The position numbers and the translations under genes were made by a program. The notes under the pieces are model-generated. The model had not been told where the DNA came from. It saw only the letters and a list, made by a program, of their open reading frames with translations, and made no database searches. From contig SKRJ01000088.1 of the NCBI GenBank assembly GCA_007118555.1, forward strand, positions 1 to 13,028: 13,028 nt of DNA. Direction: 5' to 3'. Positions 1 to 5,390 of this stretch are shown here, in pieces; within the stretch, counting starts at the first letter, position 1, and every line of letters begins with the position of its first letter. Origin of the DNA: Anaerolineae bacterium. GTDB taxonomy: Bacteria; Chloroflexota; Anaerolineae; UBA1429.

Positions 1-1
1 C

Positions 2-148
2 CTGACGGTGCGCACGGTATCGCTGTTCTACGAGGTGGGCTGGCGCGCCCAGTACGATTTCGACGCCGCCTATGTCCAGGGGCGCCCCTGCGACCGGGAA
101 TTGACGCTGGCGTGGGAGGCGGTTGACCCCGATGCGCCCTGGCGCTAG
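2..148 (+). CDS. 3' end of an unrecognised gene (partial)
   Basis: An open frame enters from the left edge and ends at a TAG at 146-148, giving 48 residues. The fragment is rich in aromatic and acidic residues (for example LFYEVGWRAQYDF near its start and AWEAVDPDAPWR at its end). It has no motif I recognise, so no function is assigned. Its stop codon lies 21 bp from the stop of the convergent radical SAM gene, which supports it being a genuine gene end. The start and most of the protein lie outside the window. Confidence 0.6.
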   Translation: MTVRTVSLFYEVGWRAQYDFDAAYVQGRPCDRELTLAWEAVDPDAPWR

Positions 149-160
149 GGGCGCCGCATC
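131..160. terminator. GC-rich hairpin between convergent gene ends
   Basis: GATGC at 131-135 pairs with GCATC at 156-160, and GCCC inside the left arm can pair with GGGC inside the right arm. The hairpin spans the stop codon of the partial gene and most of the 21-bp gap to the convergent gene. Neither strand has a T-tract after it, so it is at best a weak or factor-assisted terminator. Confidence 0.3.
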
Positions 161-169
161 GGGCGCAGG

Positions 170-1978
170 CTAGACCATGATGCGCTGCAGGGGGATTAGC
201 TCGACCGTGGTGCCTGTCCGCCGCTCGATCTCGGCATACGAGTGCCCCAGCAGATCCATCCCCCAGGCATTGGCAAAGGTGCTCGGGATGAGGACCAGGT
301 CCGGACGGTAGCCCGAGCGCTGCACGAGCCGAATCTGGTCGATGTAATCCTGAACGACGTGCAGATCGCCGATGACGATATTGCCACCCCAAAAGTTGTG
401 CTGGGCCATGGTGACGCGCACCTCGACATTGGGCAGGCGACACTCGGGCGCATCGCCTACGATCTGCAGGGCCTGGGCGTACAGGTCTTTGACCAGCGGC
501 GTCGTAAAGAGCAGAACCCTTGCGGCTCTTGGATGTCGCTCGACGATCTTTTTGATACGCTCGAGTGCTCCCAGGTCAAAGCCGTCTGATAGCTGGATGC
601 CAAATCCCCAGCGGGCCAGAGCGCTATAGGAGGGCGCATAGCCCTTGGGCTTGTAGGGGTAGAGATCCTCGTCCCGATCGAGTTCATTCGAGAGCGTGAC
701 GGCCCAGCGCTCTTCTCCCCGCATTATCTCGACGCTTACCGTCCATGGGCCGTCGTCCTGGAGCTCTTGTACAAAGTGCACCGCCTCGGCGCGGCTTATC
801 ACGACCTGGTCGTTGATCTTGGTGATGAGATCGCCAAATTGCAGCCCGGCATGGGCGGCGGGCGAGTTGGGGATGATTCCGTCGATATAGGCCATGATGG
901 TCCTGTTCCAGTAGAACGAGGGCTGGATCAGGATTGGCGACGAGAGTTCGGGGCGTATCTGGTCGGCCAAATCCACCAGAGCGCGCCAAAAGGCGTCCGT
1001 ATCGAACTGGGCCTCGTCGGCGTTGTAGCGAGTATAGCCCGGCAACAGCAATCGGATCTGGATGGGATGGTAGCTATCGAGATAGCGCATGGTCTCGGCC
1101 ACGTCGTCCAGGGGTTCGTCTGGCGAGGGCACGATGCTCCCCGTGAACTGGATGCCTCGCGAGCGCAACAGACCGGCGGCATGAATGCCCCGCTCGGCTC
1201 GGGGCGACTGCATGACCCGACGGCGCCGCTCTGGATTGGAAGAGTTGAGCGAGAGAGAGATATGCAGCGGCTTGAGCGTGGCCAGCGCGTCCACCATCTT
1301 TTCGCTCAAGAAGTCGCCGTTGGTCGTAAGGTCGAGGGCCGTATCGGGGTTTGTTTCGCGCGCGATCCGGAGTAGCTCGATGGCATTCGGGTTCGCCAGG
1401 GGCTCGCCCGGCACCGCCATCGGCGTGGGCAACCCGCGCTGCTTGGCCGGCGCATAGTAGCGGGCCCGGGTCTGGGCCTCGCGCACCGATAGCATCGGGC
1501 GACGCCAGGCGATCATGGGAGCGCCCCTCAAAAAGCAAAAGACACAATCGCTGCTGCACCAGGAGGACAGCTCGCCCAGGTTATCCAGCAGATGGGGGCT
1601 GGGATAGCGCGCCCAAAAGGCCAGGTCCTTGAGGCGAAAGCTCTCGATGCGCACAGGCTGGCCCCCGGCTTCAAATGTGCCACAACGGCCCACATGCCAC
1701 AGCAGATGCGAGATCATCTCTAGCCGTGGCTCGACCTGCCGGTACATGGCGGGCAGGTCCGGCTGATGCCTCTTGAGCACCGCTGGCGCATTCTGTTTCT
1801 GCCCGTGCACGGCCTCCTCGGGCTGCTCGTGAAAGGCAAAGGCCTCGATCTCGACCGGCGCCCCCTCACTCTCCAGCGCAATGATGCGTTGCAGGTTGGC
1901 GATCTGATGTCCTATGAGCTTTGTCAGCCCCTCAGAAACCACACGGCTACCCTGCTCTTGTTCCTTGACTCGTGTCAT
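170..1978 (-). CDS. Radical SAM protein with internal PDZ domain and DUF512-like C-terminus
   Basis: This 602-aa protein should be a radical SAM enzyme. C141-x3-C145-x2-C148 (WCSSDCVFC) is the 4Fe-4S/SAM cluster motif; PGEP at 190-193 and LTTNG about 28 residues later match the SAM-binding strands. A PDZ domain follows at about 360-430 (SPAAHAGLQFGDLITKIN). The last 150 residues resemble DUF512 (HNFWGGNIVIGDL at about 527-539, then LIPS). Radical SAM/PDZ/DUF512 proteins are a known but poorly characterised family, in which PDZ is usually N-terminal; here it sits in the middle. The first 120 residues hold two copies of a V-x-I-E-x-F module also found in the 79-aa cassette protein. I chose the ATG at 1978 because AAAGGA precedes it, though only 2 bases away. 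A GTG at 2008, 6 bp after the upstream stop, would add 10 residues. It is the last gene of the cassette. The substrate is unknown. Confidence 0.85.
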   Translation of the reverse strand: MTRVKEQEQGSRVVSEGLTKLIGHQIANLQRIIALESEGAPVEIEAFAFHEQPEEAVHGQKQNAPAVLKRHQPDLPAMYRQVEPRLEMISHLLWHVGRCGTFEAGGQPVRIESFRLKDLAFWARYPSPHLLDNLGELSSWCSSDCVFCFLRGAPMIAWRRPMLSVREAQTRARYYAPAKQRGLPTPMAVPGEPLANPNAIELLRIARETNPDTALDLTTNGDFLSEKMVDALATLKPLHISLSLNSSNPERRRRVMQSPRAERGIHAAGLLRSRGIQFTGSIVPSPDEPLDDVAETMRYLDSYHPIQIRLLLPGYTRYNADEAQFDTDAFWRALVDLADQIRPELSSPILIQPSFYWNRTIMAYIDGIIPNSPAAHAGLQFGDLITKINDQVVISRAEAVHFVQELQDDGPWTVSVEIMRGEERWAVTLSNELDRDEDLYPYKPKGYAPSYSALARWGFGIQLSDGFDLGALERIKKIVERHPRAARVLLFTTPLVKDLYAQALQIVGDAPECRLPNVEVRVTMAQHNFWGGNIVIGDLHVVQDYIDQIRLVQRSGYRPDLVLIPSTFANAWGMDLLGHSYAEIERRTGTTVELIPLQRIMV

Positions 1979-2014
1979 CGTCCTTTGCCCATCTCTGTAT
2001 GTCCTCACGAGAAG

Positions 2015-3118
2015 CTAGACGTGTGGCTCGACCTCTCGTTCCGTTTCTGGCAGCCATCCTCCTGGTAGCCAGCGGCAGCTCTCGTCTTGCAAGATGGTGG
2101 TCCGATACCAGAGAGTGTGGGCAGCCAGCCGTGCCGCCAGGGCATCCAGCCAATGCTCGGGCAGATCGCGCTCCAGGATGCGCATCGCCTCGGGGTCTAG
2201 CAGGACGGTCGAGCAGGCGTGGCAATGGCTGGCAAAGGCCCGGTGGGAGTAGCGAAAATCGCCATTGTGCTCGAGCACCTTGATCAGCATATAGGGCCCA
2301 CCCCAGGCGGCAATGGTATTGAGAAGTGGGTTGACATTGGCCTGATTGATGATCTCGGACAGGGGCTGTTGCAGCGCATTGCCCACTTGTAACGGCGGCG
2401 CTATCGCCGTGCCACAGCAGGGCGTCACGCCCCCAAAGGGGTCCACGCTCCATACACGCAACGCCGTACAGTACCCCGGCCTATTTGTCCATTCATACAC
2501 ATAGTCGCTCTCTGGAAGCCCGGCCAGAGCCCGGCCCACAGGATGGCAAGGAATCTCCATCCAGGTGACCTTCGGCGGCGACGGAATGTCCAGATGCTCT
2601 TGAAAGTACCGGGAGCCATGGCTTGATTTCGTCTTGACCGTCTGTACCACCACATTGATACCCAATGCCAGGGCCTCGTGAATGCAGTTCTCGACGCATC
2701 GGGCATCGACATACTCCAGGTGAAAGTCATCCAGGCTGATCAGCAGATCGCTGAGGCCCAGATCCACCAGAGGAGAAAGCATCGCACGAGCCCTTTGCCT
2801 GTCTGTGGACCAAAAGCAGTTGGTCGCAATGCCCATAGAGTGACCAAACTTTTGTTGAACAAAGGCGCCAAGCTCCAGCAAAAAGTCATAGTGCAGGAAT
2901 GCCTCACCCCCAGAAAAGCCTACATGGTGGGTGAGGGGCATCTGCTCCAACTGGCCAAGGATCTGCTTGGCTTCCGATAGCGGCATCACGCGACTGTGGC
3001 TCATATCCCCGTCGACCAGGCAATGCCGGCAGGCGGCATTGCAGTTCCAGCTCAACTGCAGAGAAAGGATCTGATGGTGGATTGCTGCCTGTTCCTCAAG
3101 CACGCCAACACTGTTCAT
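2015..3118 (-). CDS. Radical SAM protein with SPASM-like auxiliary cysteines
   Basis: This 367-aa protein carries the canonical C26-x3-C30-x2-C33 motif (NCNAACRHC), then the SAM-contacting GGEAF at 70-74 and an ISLDD strand at 127-131. The C-terminal part has C217, a CC pair at 234-235, a V-GN motif at 245-247, and C299-x2-C302. That arrangement matches SPASM/twitch auxiliary cluster domains of peptide- and protein-modifying radical SAM enzymes and of other maturases. The ATG at 3118 follows AAAGG with 6-base spacing and lies 12 bp after the 96-aa gene. The stop is 36 bp before the ATG chosen for the next radical SAM gene, so co-transcription is likely. Its first codons lie in one arm of an inverted repeat whose other arm is upstream of the 96-aa gene. 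It could modify a cassette small protein, but this is inference. Sampled GC (29 of 60 at 2821-2880) is below most of the window. Confidence 0.88.
   Translation of the reverse strand: MNSVGVLEEQAAIHHQILSLQLSWNCNAACRHCLVDGDMSHSRVMPLSEAKQILGQLEQMPLTHHVGFSGGEAFLHYDFLLELGAFVQQKFGHSMGIATNCFWSTDRQRARAMLSPLVDLGLSDLLISLDDFHLEYVDARCVENCIHEALALGINVVVQTVKTKSSHGSRYFQEHLDIPSPPKVTWMEIPCHPVGRALAGLPESDYVYEWTNRPGYCTALRVWSVDPFGGVTPCCGTAIAPPLQVGNALQQPLSEIINQANVNPLLNTIAAWGGPYMLIKVLEHNGDFRYSHRAFASHCHACSTVLLDPEAMRILERDLPEHWLDALAARLAAHTLWYRTTILQDESCRWLPGGWLPETEREVEPHV
3075..3095. repeat. Inverted repeat, left arm (21 bp perfect)
   Basis: This arm begins within codon 8 of the SPASM-like radical SAM gene and is the exact reverse complement of 3457-3477. 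On the inner side a degenerate match continues with one gap (ACGC, AACAC, GT and CA blocks in common) as far as the radical SAM start codon. In the cassette mRNA the two arms could pair, enclosing the whole 96-aa gene and the radical SAM start codon. Confidence 0.9.
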
Positions 3119-3130
3119 GGGACGCCTTTC

Positions 3131-3421
3131 TTATCGAAGCATCTCGCTTTCCTTGCTTGTATAGTTCAACGAGCCGGAAACAGAAATTGTGGCCGACATC
3201 GTCTCACCGCCAGGGGGCACCTCGATCATACCGCGATCGCGCAGCGACTCTCGTAGCTGAGAAACCTGGTCCTGCGACAGTCTTGTTCCTGCTGCAGTAA
3301 CGAGGTGCTCCAGCCCAGGCGCAATCGCATCCGCAATCTCACGCTTGCTGTCGGGTGCCAGATCGGCGTGTCGCACCAGAGTCAGCCGTGAGGGCAGTCT
3401 AAAGCTGGGTCCATCTGTCAT
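3131..3421 (-). CDS. Small cassette protein, 96 aa, possible substrate or partner of the radical SAM enzymes
   Basis: I do not recognise this protein. I chose the ATG at 3421 because AAGGAGA precedes it with 7-base spacing. A longer frame to 3487 has no ribosome-binding site and would translate the inverted repeat. The 96-aa product has no cysteine, signal peptide or membrane segment. Residues 23-64 look helical, ending in L-x3-G-M-I (60-66). The tail from residue 74 is rich in Ser, Thr, Asn and Tyr (TMSATISVSGSLNYTSKESE). A charged or helical N-terminus plus a short polar tail is compatible with a leader-core ribosomal peptide precursor. It could equally be a small adaptor: the L-x3-G-(F/M)-(V/I) turn is shared with the 79-aa protein. 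It lies 12 bp upstream of the SPASM-like radical SAM gene. Its role is inference from context. Confidence 0.7.
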   Translation of the reverse strand: MTDGPSFRLPSRLTLVRHADLAPDSKREIADAIAPGLEHLVTAAGTRLSQDQVSQLRESLRDRGMIEVPPGGETMSATISVSGSLNYTSKESEMLR

Positions 3422-3456
3422 ATTCAGTTCTCCTTGCACTGTGTTGCGTTCGTCTC

Positions 3457-3477
3457 GGAACAGGCAGCAATCCACCA
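3457..3477. repeat. Inverted repeat, right arm (21 bp perfect)
   Basis: This 21-bp stretch is the exact reverse complement of 3075-3095. With two mismatches the match extends outward to 3483. It lies between the 79-aa and 96-aa genes, in the leader of the 96-aa gene. Read on the plus strand, it encodes a peptide like the first residues of the SPASM-like radical SAM protein (EQAAIHH in both), so it looks like an inverted partial duplication of that gene's 5' end. Confidence 0.9.
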
Positions 3478-3498
3478 CCACATTCATACCGTGGCCTG

Positions 3499-3738
3499 CT
3501 AATCATCCTGGGATTCCCCGGGCTCTTCTCGAAAGATGGCATACACCTCCTGGGGCCTGTTGGCAAAGGCAAAGCCATCGATCTGCACCTTTTTCCCTTT
3601 GTGCGTCACAAAGCCCAGACCTATCAGGTCCTCCAGGAACACCCGCACCATCTCGATCAGAGGGTCCTCATAGACAGGCGGATCCTGTTGTGCATCCACA
3701 GCGAACCGCCAGACGTGATCGTTGCTATCGGATGTCAT
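3499..3738 (-). CDS. Small cassette protein, 79 aa, with V-x-I-D-x-F-A-F module
   Basis: This is the first gene of the cassette. The ATG at 3738 follows GGGAGG with 8-base spacing; an in-frame extension to 3804 would begin in the T-tract of the leader terminator and has no ribosome-binding site. The 79-aa protein has an acidic N-terminus, a predicted amphipathic helix (residues 27-41, LIEMVRVFLEDLIGL), a turn GFVTHKGK, then VQIDGFAF at 51-58 and P62-x-E64. The helix-turn-wing pattern is reminiscent of the last helix and wing of PqqD-like peptide-recognition domains, but it is short and I am not confident. Residues 47-65 align without gaps to residues 37-55 of the PDZ/DUF512 radical SAM protein, with 8 of 19 identical. 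This suggests a shared binding surface or an origin by gene splitting. No cysteines, so it is not a metal-cluster protein. Confidence 0.75.
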   Translation of the reverse strand: MTSDSNDHVWRFAVDAQQDPPVYEDPLIEMVRVFLEDLIGLGFVTHKGKKVQIDGFAFANRPQEVYAIFREEPGESQDD

Positions 3739-3802
3739 AAACCGCGCCTCCCTCTGATCGTACCCTGCTCTCGGACCGTCGCGCGCCTGGTGCCCGCCCA
3801 TC

Positions 3803-3843
3803 AAAAAAGCATCCCTTGCCGCTGTATGTCAGGCAATGGATGC
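3803..3843 (-). terminator. Intrinsic terminator in the cassette leader (attenuator)
   Basis: On the minus strand GCATCC-A-TTGCC (3843 to 3832) pairs with GGCAA-G-GGATGC (3820 to 3809). This is a 12-position stem with a single A-G mismatch and an 11-base loop. Six T residues follow immediately at 3808-3803. It lies between the cassette promoter (3968-3996) and the first start codon (3738). No minus-strand gene lies upstream for it to terminate, so its likely job is conditional premature termination of the cassette transcript. The plus strand has no T-tract after the stem. Confidence 0.75.
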
Positions 3844-3951
3844 GCTCAGGTCTTGACAGTCCGCTACAAGACCCACACAAGCTCTGGAATGCACTCGAAT
3901 CCCGCGTAATGGTAAATCCACAATGACCGCCAAGGGATCAGCACTCACCAT
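3829..3951 (-). CDS. Possible 40-codon leader peptide ORF
   Basis: An ATG at 3951, about 10 bases after the predicted transcription start, opens a 40-codon frame. It begins MVSADPLAVIVDL and ends DLSASIA. Its last four codons, GCA TCC ATT GCC, are exactly the 5' arm of the terminator stem, and its TGA is the first three bases of the loop. A ribosome reaching that stop would cover the arm and block the terminator. Against it, no Shine-Dalgarno sequence is visible and no single amino acid is strongly enriched, so this may be chance. It would have to be leaderless or start internally. Confidence 0.25.
   Translation of the reverse strand: MVSADPLAVIVDLPLRGIRVHSRACVGLVADCQDLSASIA
3849..3873 (-). 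promoter_or_regulatory. Leader hairpin upstream of the attenuator
   Basis: A perfect 7-bp stem (GGTCTTG with CAAGACC) closes an 11-base loop, 5 bases upstream of the terminator stem on the minus-strand transcript. Tandem hairpins of this kind are typical of attenuated leaders, where the first can be a pause or sensing element. I could not match it to any known riboswitch or T-box consensus. Confidence 0.5.
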
Positions 3952-3967
3952 AAAATAGATTCACTCC

Positions 3968-3996
3968 ATGGTACGATTACGTAGACCAAAAGTCAA
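3968..3996 (-). promoter_or_regulatory. Sigma70-like promoter of the radical SAM cassette
   Basis: On the minus strand, TTGACT (3996-3991) and TACCAT (3973-3968) are separated by 17 bp, matching the consensus at 5 of 6 and 4 of 6 positions. Transcription would start near 3961, leaving a leader of about 220 bases that contains both hairpins. A 9-bp GTAAATCCA repeat arm abuts the -35 on its upstream side (3997-4005), and its inverted mate is at 3912-3920. Confidence 0.55.
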
Positions 3997-4086
3997 TGGA
4001 TTTACGCCAAATTAACCCCTTCTCCGTACTCGAGGAGCCTGGGGTGTTGCGGCGGCGGTATGCCCGGTAAGCTCGACGCGGACCTG

Positions 4087-4116
4087 TTGACCCGCGGGCC
4101 TCATTGGCGATAGAAT
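4087..4116 (+). promoter_or_regulatory. Promoter of the ketopantoate reductase family gene
   Basis: TTGACC (4087-4092) and TAGAAT (4111-4116) are separated by 18 bp, each matching the consensus at 5 of 6 positions. Transcription would start near 4123, leaving a leader of about 30 bases. It is divergent from the cassette promoter; the two -35 regions are about 90 bp apart. Confidence 0.6.
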
Positions 4117-4152
4117 GCCTTTATACGCTCCGGCAGGCAGAGGGAGGACGCC

Positions 4153-5229
4153 ATGTTGGGACGCATCGGCATCGTGGGCGCAGGGAGCATGGGCGGTACG
4201 CTGGGGGCCTACCTTACGCGGGCGGGCCATGATGTGACCCTCATCGACGCGTGGCCGACTCATGTGGATACCATGCGTCGCGACGGTCTGACATTGACCG
4301 CTGTCAACGAGACGTTCACCGTGCCTGTGAACGCGTTGAACATCAGCGACGTCAGCGGGCTGGCCGAGCCCTTTGACGTGGTGTTTCTCTCCGTCAAGTC
4401 CTATGACACCGTCTGGTCCACCCATCTGATCGCTCCCCACCTCAAGCCCAACGGCTGTATGCTGCCCGTGATGAACGCCTTGAACGACGAGACCGTGGCC
4501 CGGATCGTGGGCTATCCCCGCACGGTCGGATGTGTGACCAGTATCAGCGCAGGCTTGTACGAGCCGGGGAAGGTATCTCGCACCGATCCCGTCGGATCGC
4601 ATGCCTATAGTGTGGGTGAGCTACATGGCCAGATCACGCCGCGGGTGCGAGCGGTGGTCGAGGCGCTGCAGGTGATCGGGCCCAGCGTCGCGACGAGCAA
4701 CATCTGGGGTGCGCGCTGGGCCAAGCTGGTGTGGAACGCCATGGGCAACGCCCTCTATGGGGCGTTGGGTGCTGGCCCCGAGGAGCTGGACGAGCCAGAG
4801 ACCCAACAAGTGCTGCGCATTCAGGTCATGGCCGGCTGCGAGGCGGTTCGGGTCGCTCTGGCCAGGGGCATCGCCCTGGAGTCGATTCGTGGCATCGCGC
4901 CCGAGGATTTCGCGAACGCCCATTGCGAGGCGGACCTGACGGTTCTCACCGAGCGCATGCACGCGCTGGCGACGGCCCGGCTCAACCCGCCCGAGGGCGC
5001 CGCGCGGGTCGGGGTGCCGGCGCGACCCTCGCTGCTGCAGGATGTGCTCAAGGGGCGGCGCACCGAGGTGGACTATCTCAACGGGCGCATCGTGGCCGAG
5101 GGCGAGCAGCTCGGCGTGGAGACGCCCGTGAACCGGGCCATCGCCGATCTGATGCGGGCGGTGGAACGCGGAGAGATACCCCCTGGGAGGGCCAATCTGG
5201 CCCACTTGCAGACCGCCAGCCTACCATAG
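4153..5229 (+). CDS. panE: Ketopantoate reductase family protein (ApbA/PanE-like)
   Basis: This 358-aa cytoplasmic protein belongs to the 2-dehydropantoate 2-reductase family. The family reduces ketopantoate to pantoate with NADPH on the way to pantothenate and coenzyme A. The N-terminal Rossmann motif is G9-A-G11-S-M-G14 (GIVGAGSMGG). The C-terminal helical domain has the active-site stretch WAKLVWNAMGN, with the likely catalytic lysine at K191 and asparagines N195 and N199. It also has the family block LLQDVLKGRRTEVDYLNG, about 285-305. At 358 aa it is longer than the roughly 300-aa enterobacterial PanE, as many paralogues are. The other pantothenate genes are not adjacent, so the exact 2-keto acid substrate is unsure. 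The ATG at 4153 follows GGGAGGA with 5-base spacing. The gene appears monocistronic. Confidence 0.88.
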   Translation: MLGRIGIVGAGSMGGTLGAYLTRAGHDVTLIDAWPTHVDTMRRDGLTLTAVNETFTVPVNALNISDVSGLAEPFDVVFLSVKSYDTVWSTHLIAPHLKPNGCMLPVMNALNDETVARIVGYPRTVGCVTSISAGLYEPGKVSRTDPVGSHAYSVGELHGQITPRVRAVVEALQVIGPSVATSNIWGARWAKLVWNAMGNALYGALGAGPEELDEPETQQVLRIQVMAGCEAVRVALARGIALESIRGIAPEDFANAHCEADLTVLTERMHALATARLNPPEGAARVGVPARPSLLQDVLKGRRTEVDYLNGRIVAEGEQLGVETPVNRAIADLMRAVERGEIPPGRANLAHLQTASLP

Positions 5230-5249
5230 GCACAGCATCTGCTCACCGG

Positions 5250-5268
5250 GCGCCACTTGCTGTGGCGT
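5250..5268 (+). terminator. Possible terminator hairpin after the ketopantoate reductase family gene
   Basis: GCGCCAC (5250-5256) pairs with GTGGCGT (5262-5268), a 7-bp stem with one G-T pair and a 5-base loop, 20 bp after the stop codon. No T-tract follows, so the call is weak. Confidence 0.35.
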
Positions 5269-5307
5269 CTGGGGCGCGCGAGGTCGCATGATTGGGCCGT
5301 CAAGGTC

Positions 5308-5336
5308 TTGCGAAATAAACCCCTATAGGGTATAAT
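5308..5336 (+). promoter_or_regulatory. Promoter of the molbindin gene with a palindrome in the spacer
   Basis: TTGCGA (5308-5313), a 17-bp spacer and a perfect TATAAT (5331-5336) form a good sigma70-like promoter. The last 10 bases of the spacer, CCCTATAGGG (5321-5330), are a perfect palindrome next to the -10. That is a plausible repressor site. It does not resemble the ModE operator consensus as I know it. Confidence 0.6.
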
Positions 5337-5390
5337 GATCTCGTATGGACTCAAGAGTGCCGATCCAGAGTTCCTTTGAGGAGGTCTAAC

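Noticed and set aside
3075..3477. Insertion sequence or miniature transposon bounded by the 21-bp inverted repeat
   Set aside because: There is no transposase and no visible target-site duplication. One arm lies inside the coding start of the radical SAM gene, so duplication of that coding segment explains it better.
3422..3487. N-terminal extension of the 96-aa protein (22 more residues with a CC pair)
   Set aside because: The frame is open, but no ribosome-binding site precedes 3487. A strong AAGGAGA lies before the ATG at 3421, and the extra codons are the inverted repeat.
3739..3804. N-terminal extension of the 79-aa protein
   Set aside because: It would start within the T-tract of the leader terminator without a ribosome-binding site. 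GGGAGG precedes 3738.
3840..3961. Known riboswitch or T-box in the cassette leader
   Set aside because: I looked for the conserved cores of T-box, cobalamin, SAM, fluoride, c-di-GMP and similar classes and saw none, so the leader is left as an unclassified attenuator.
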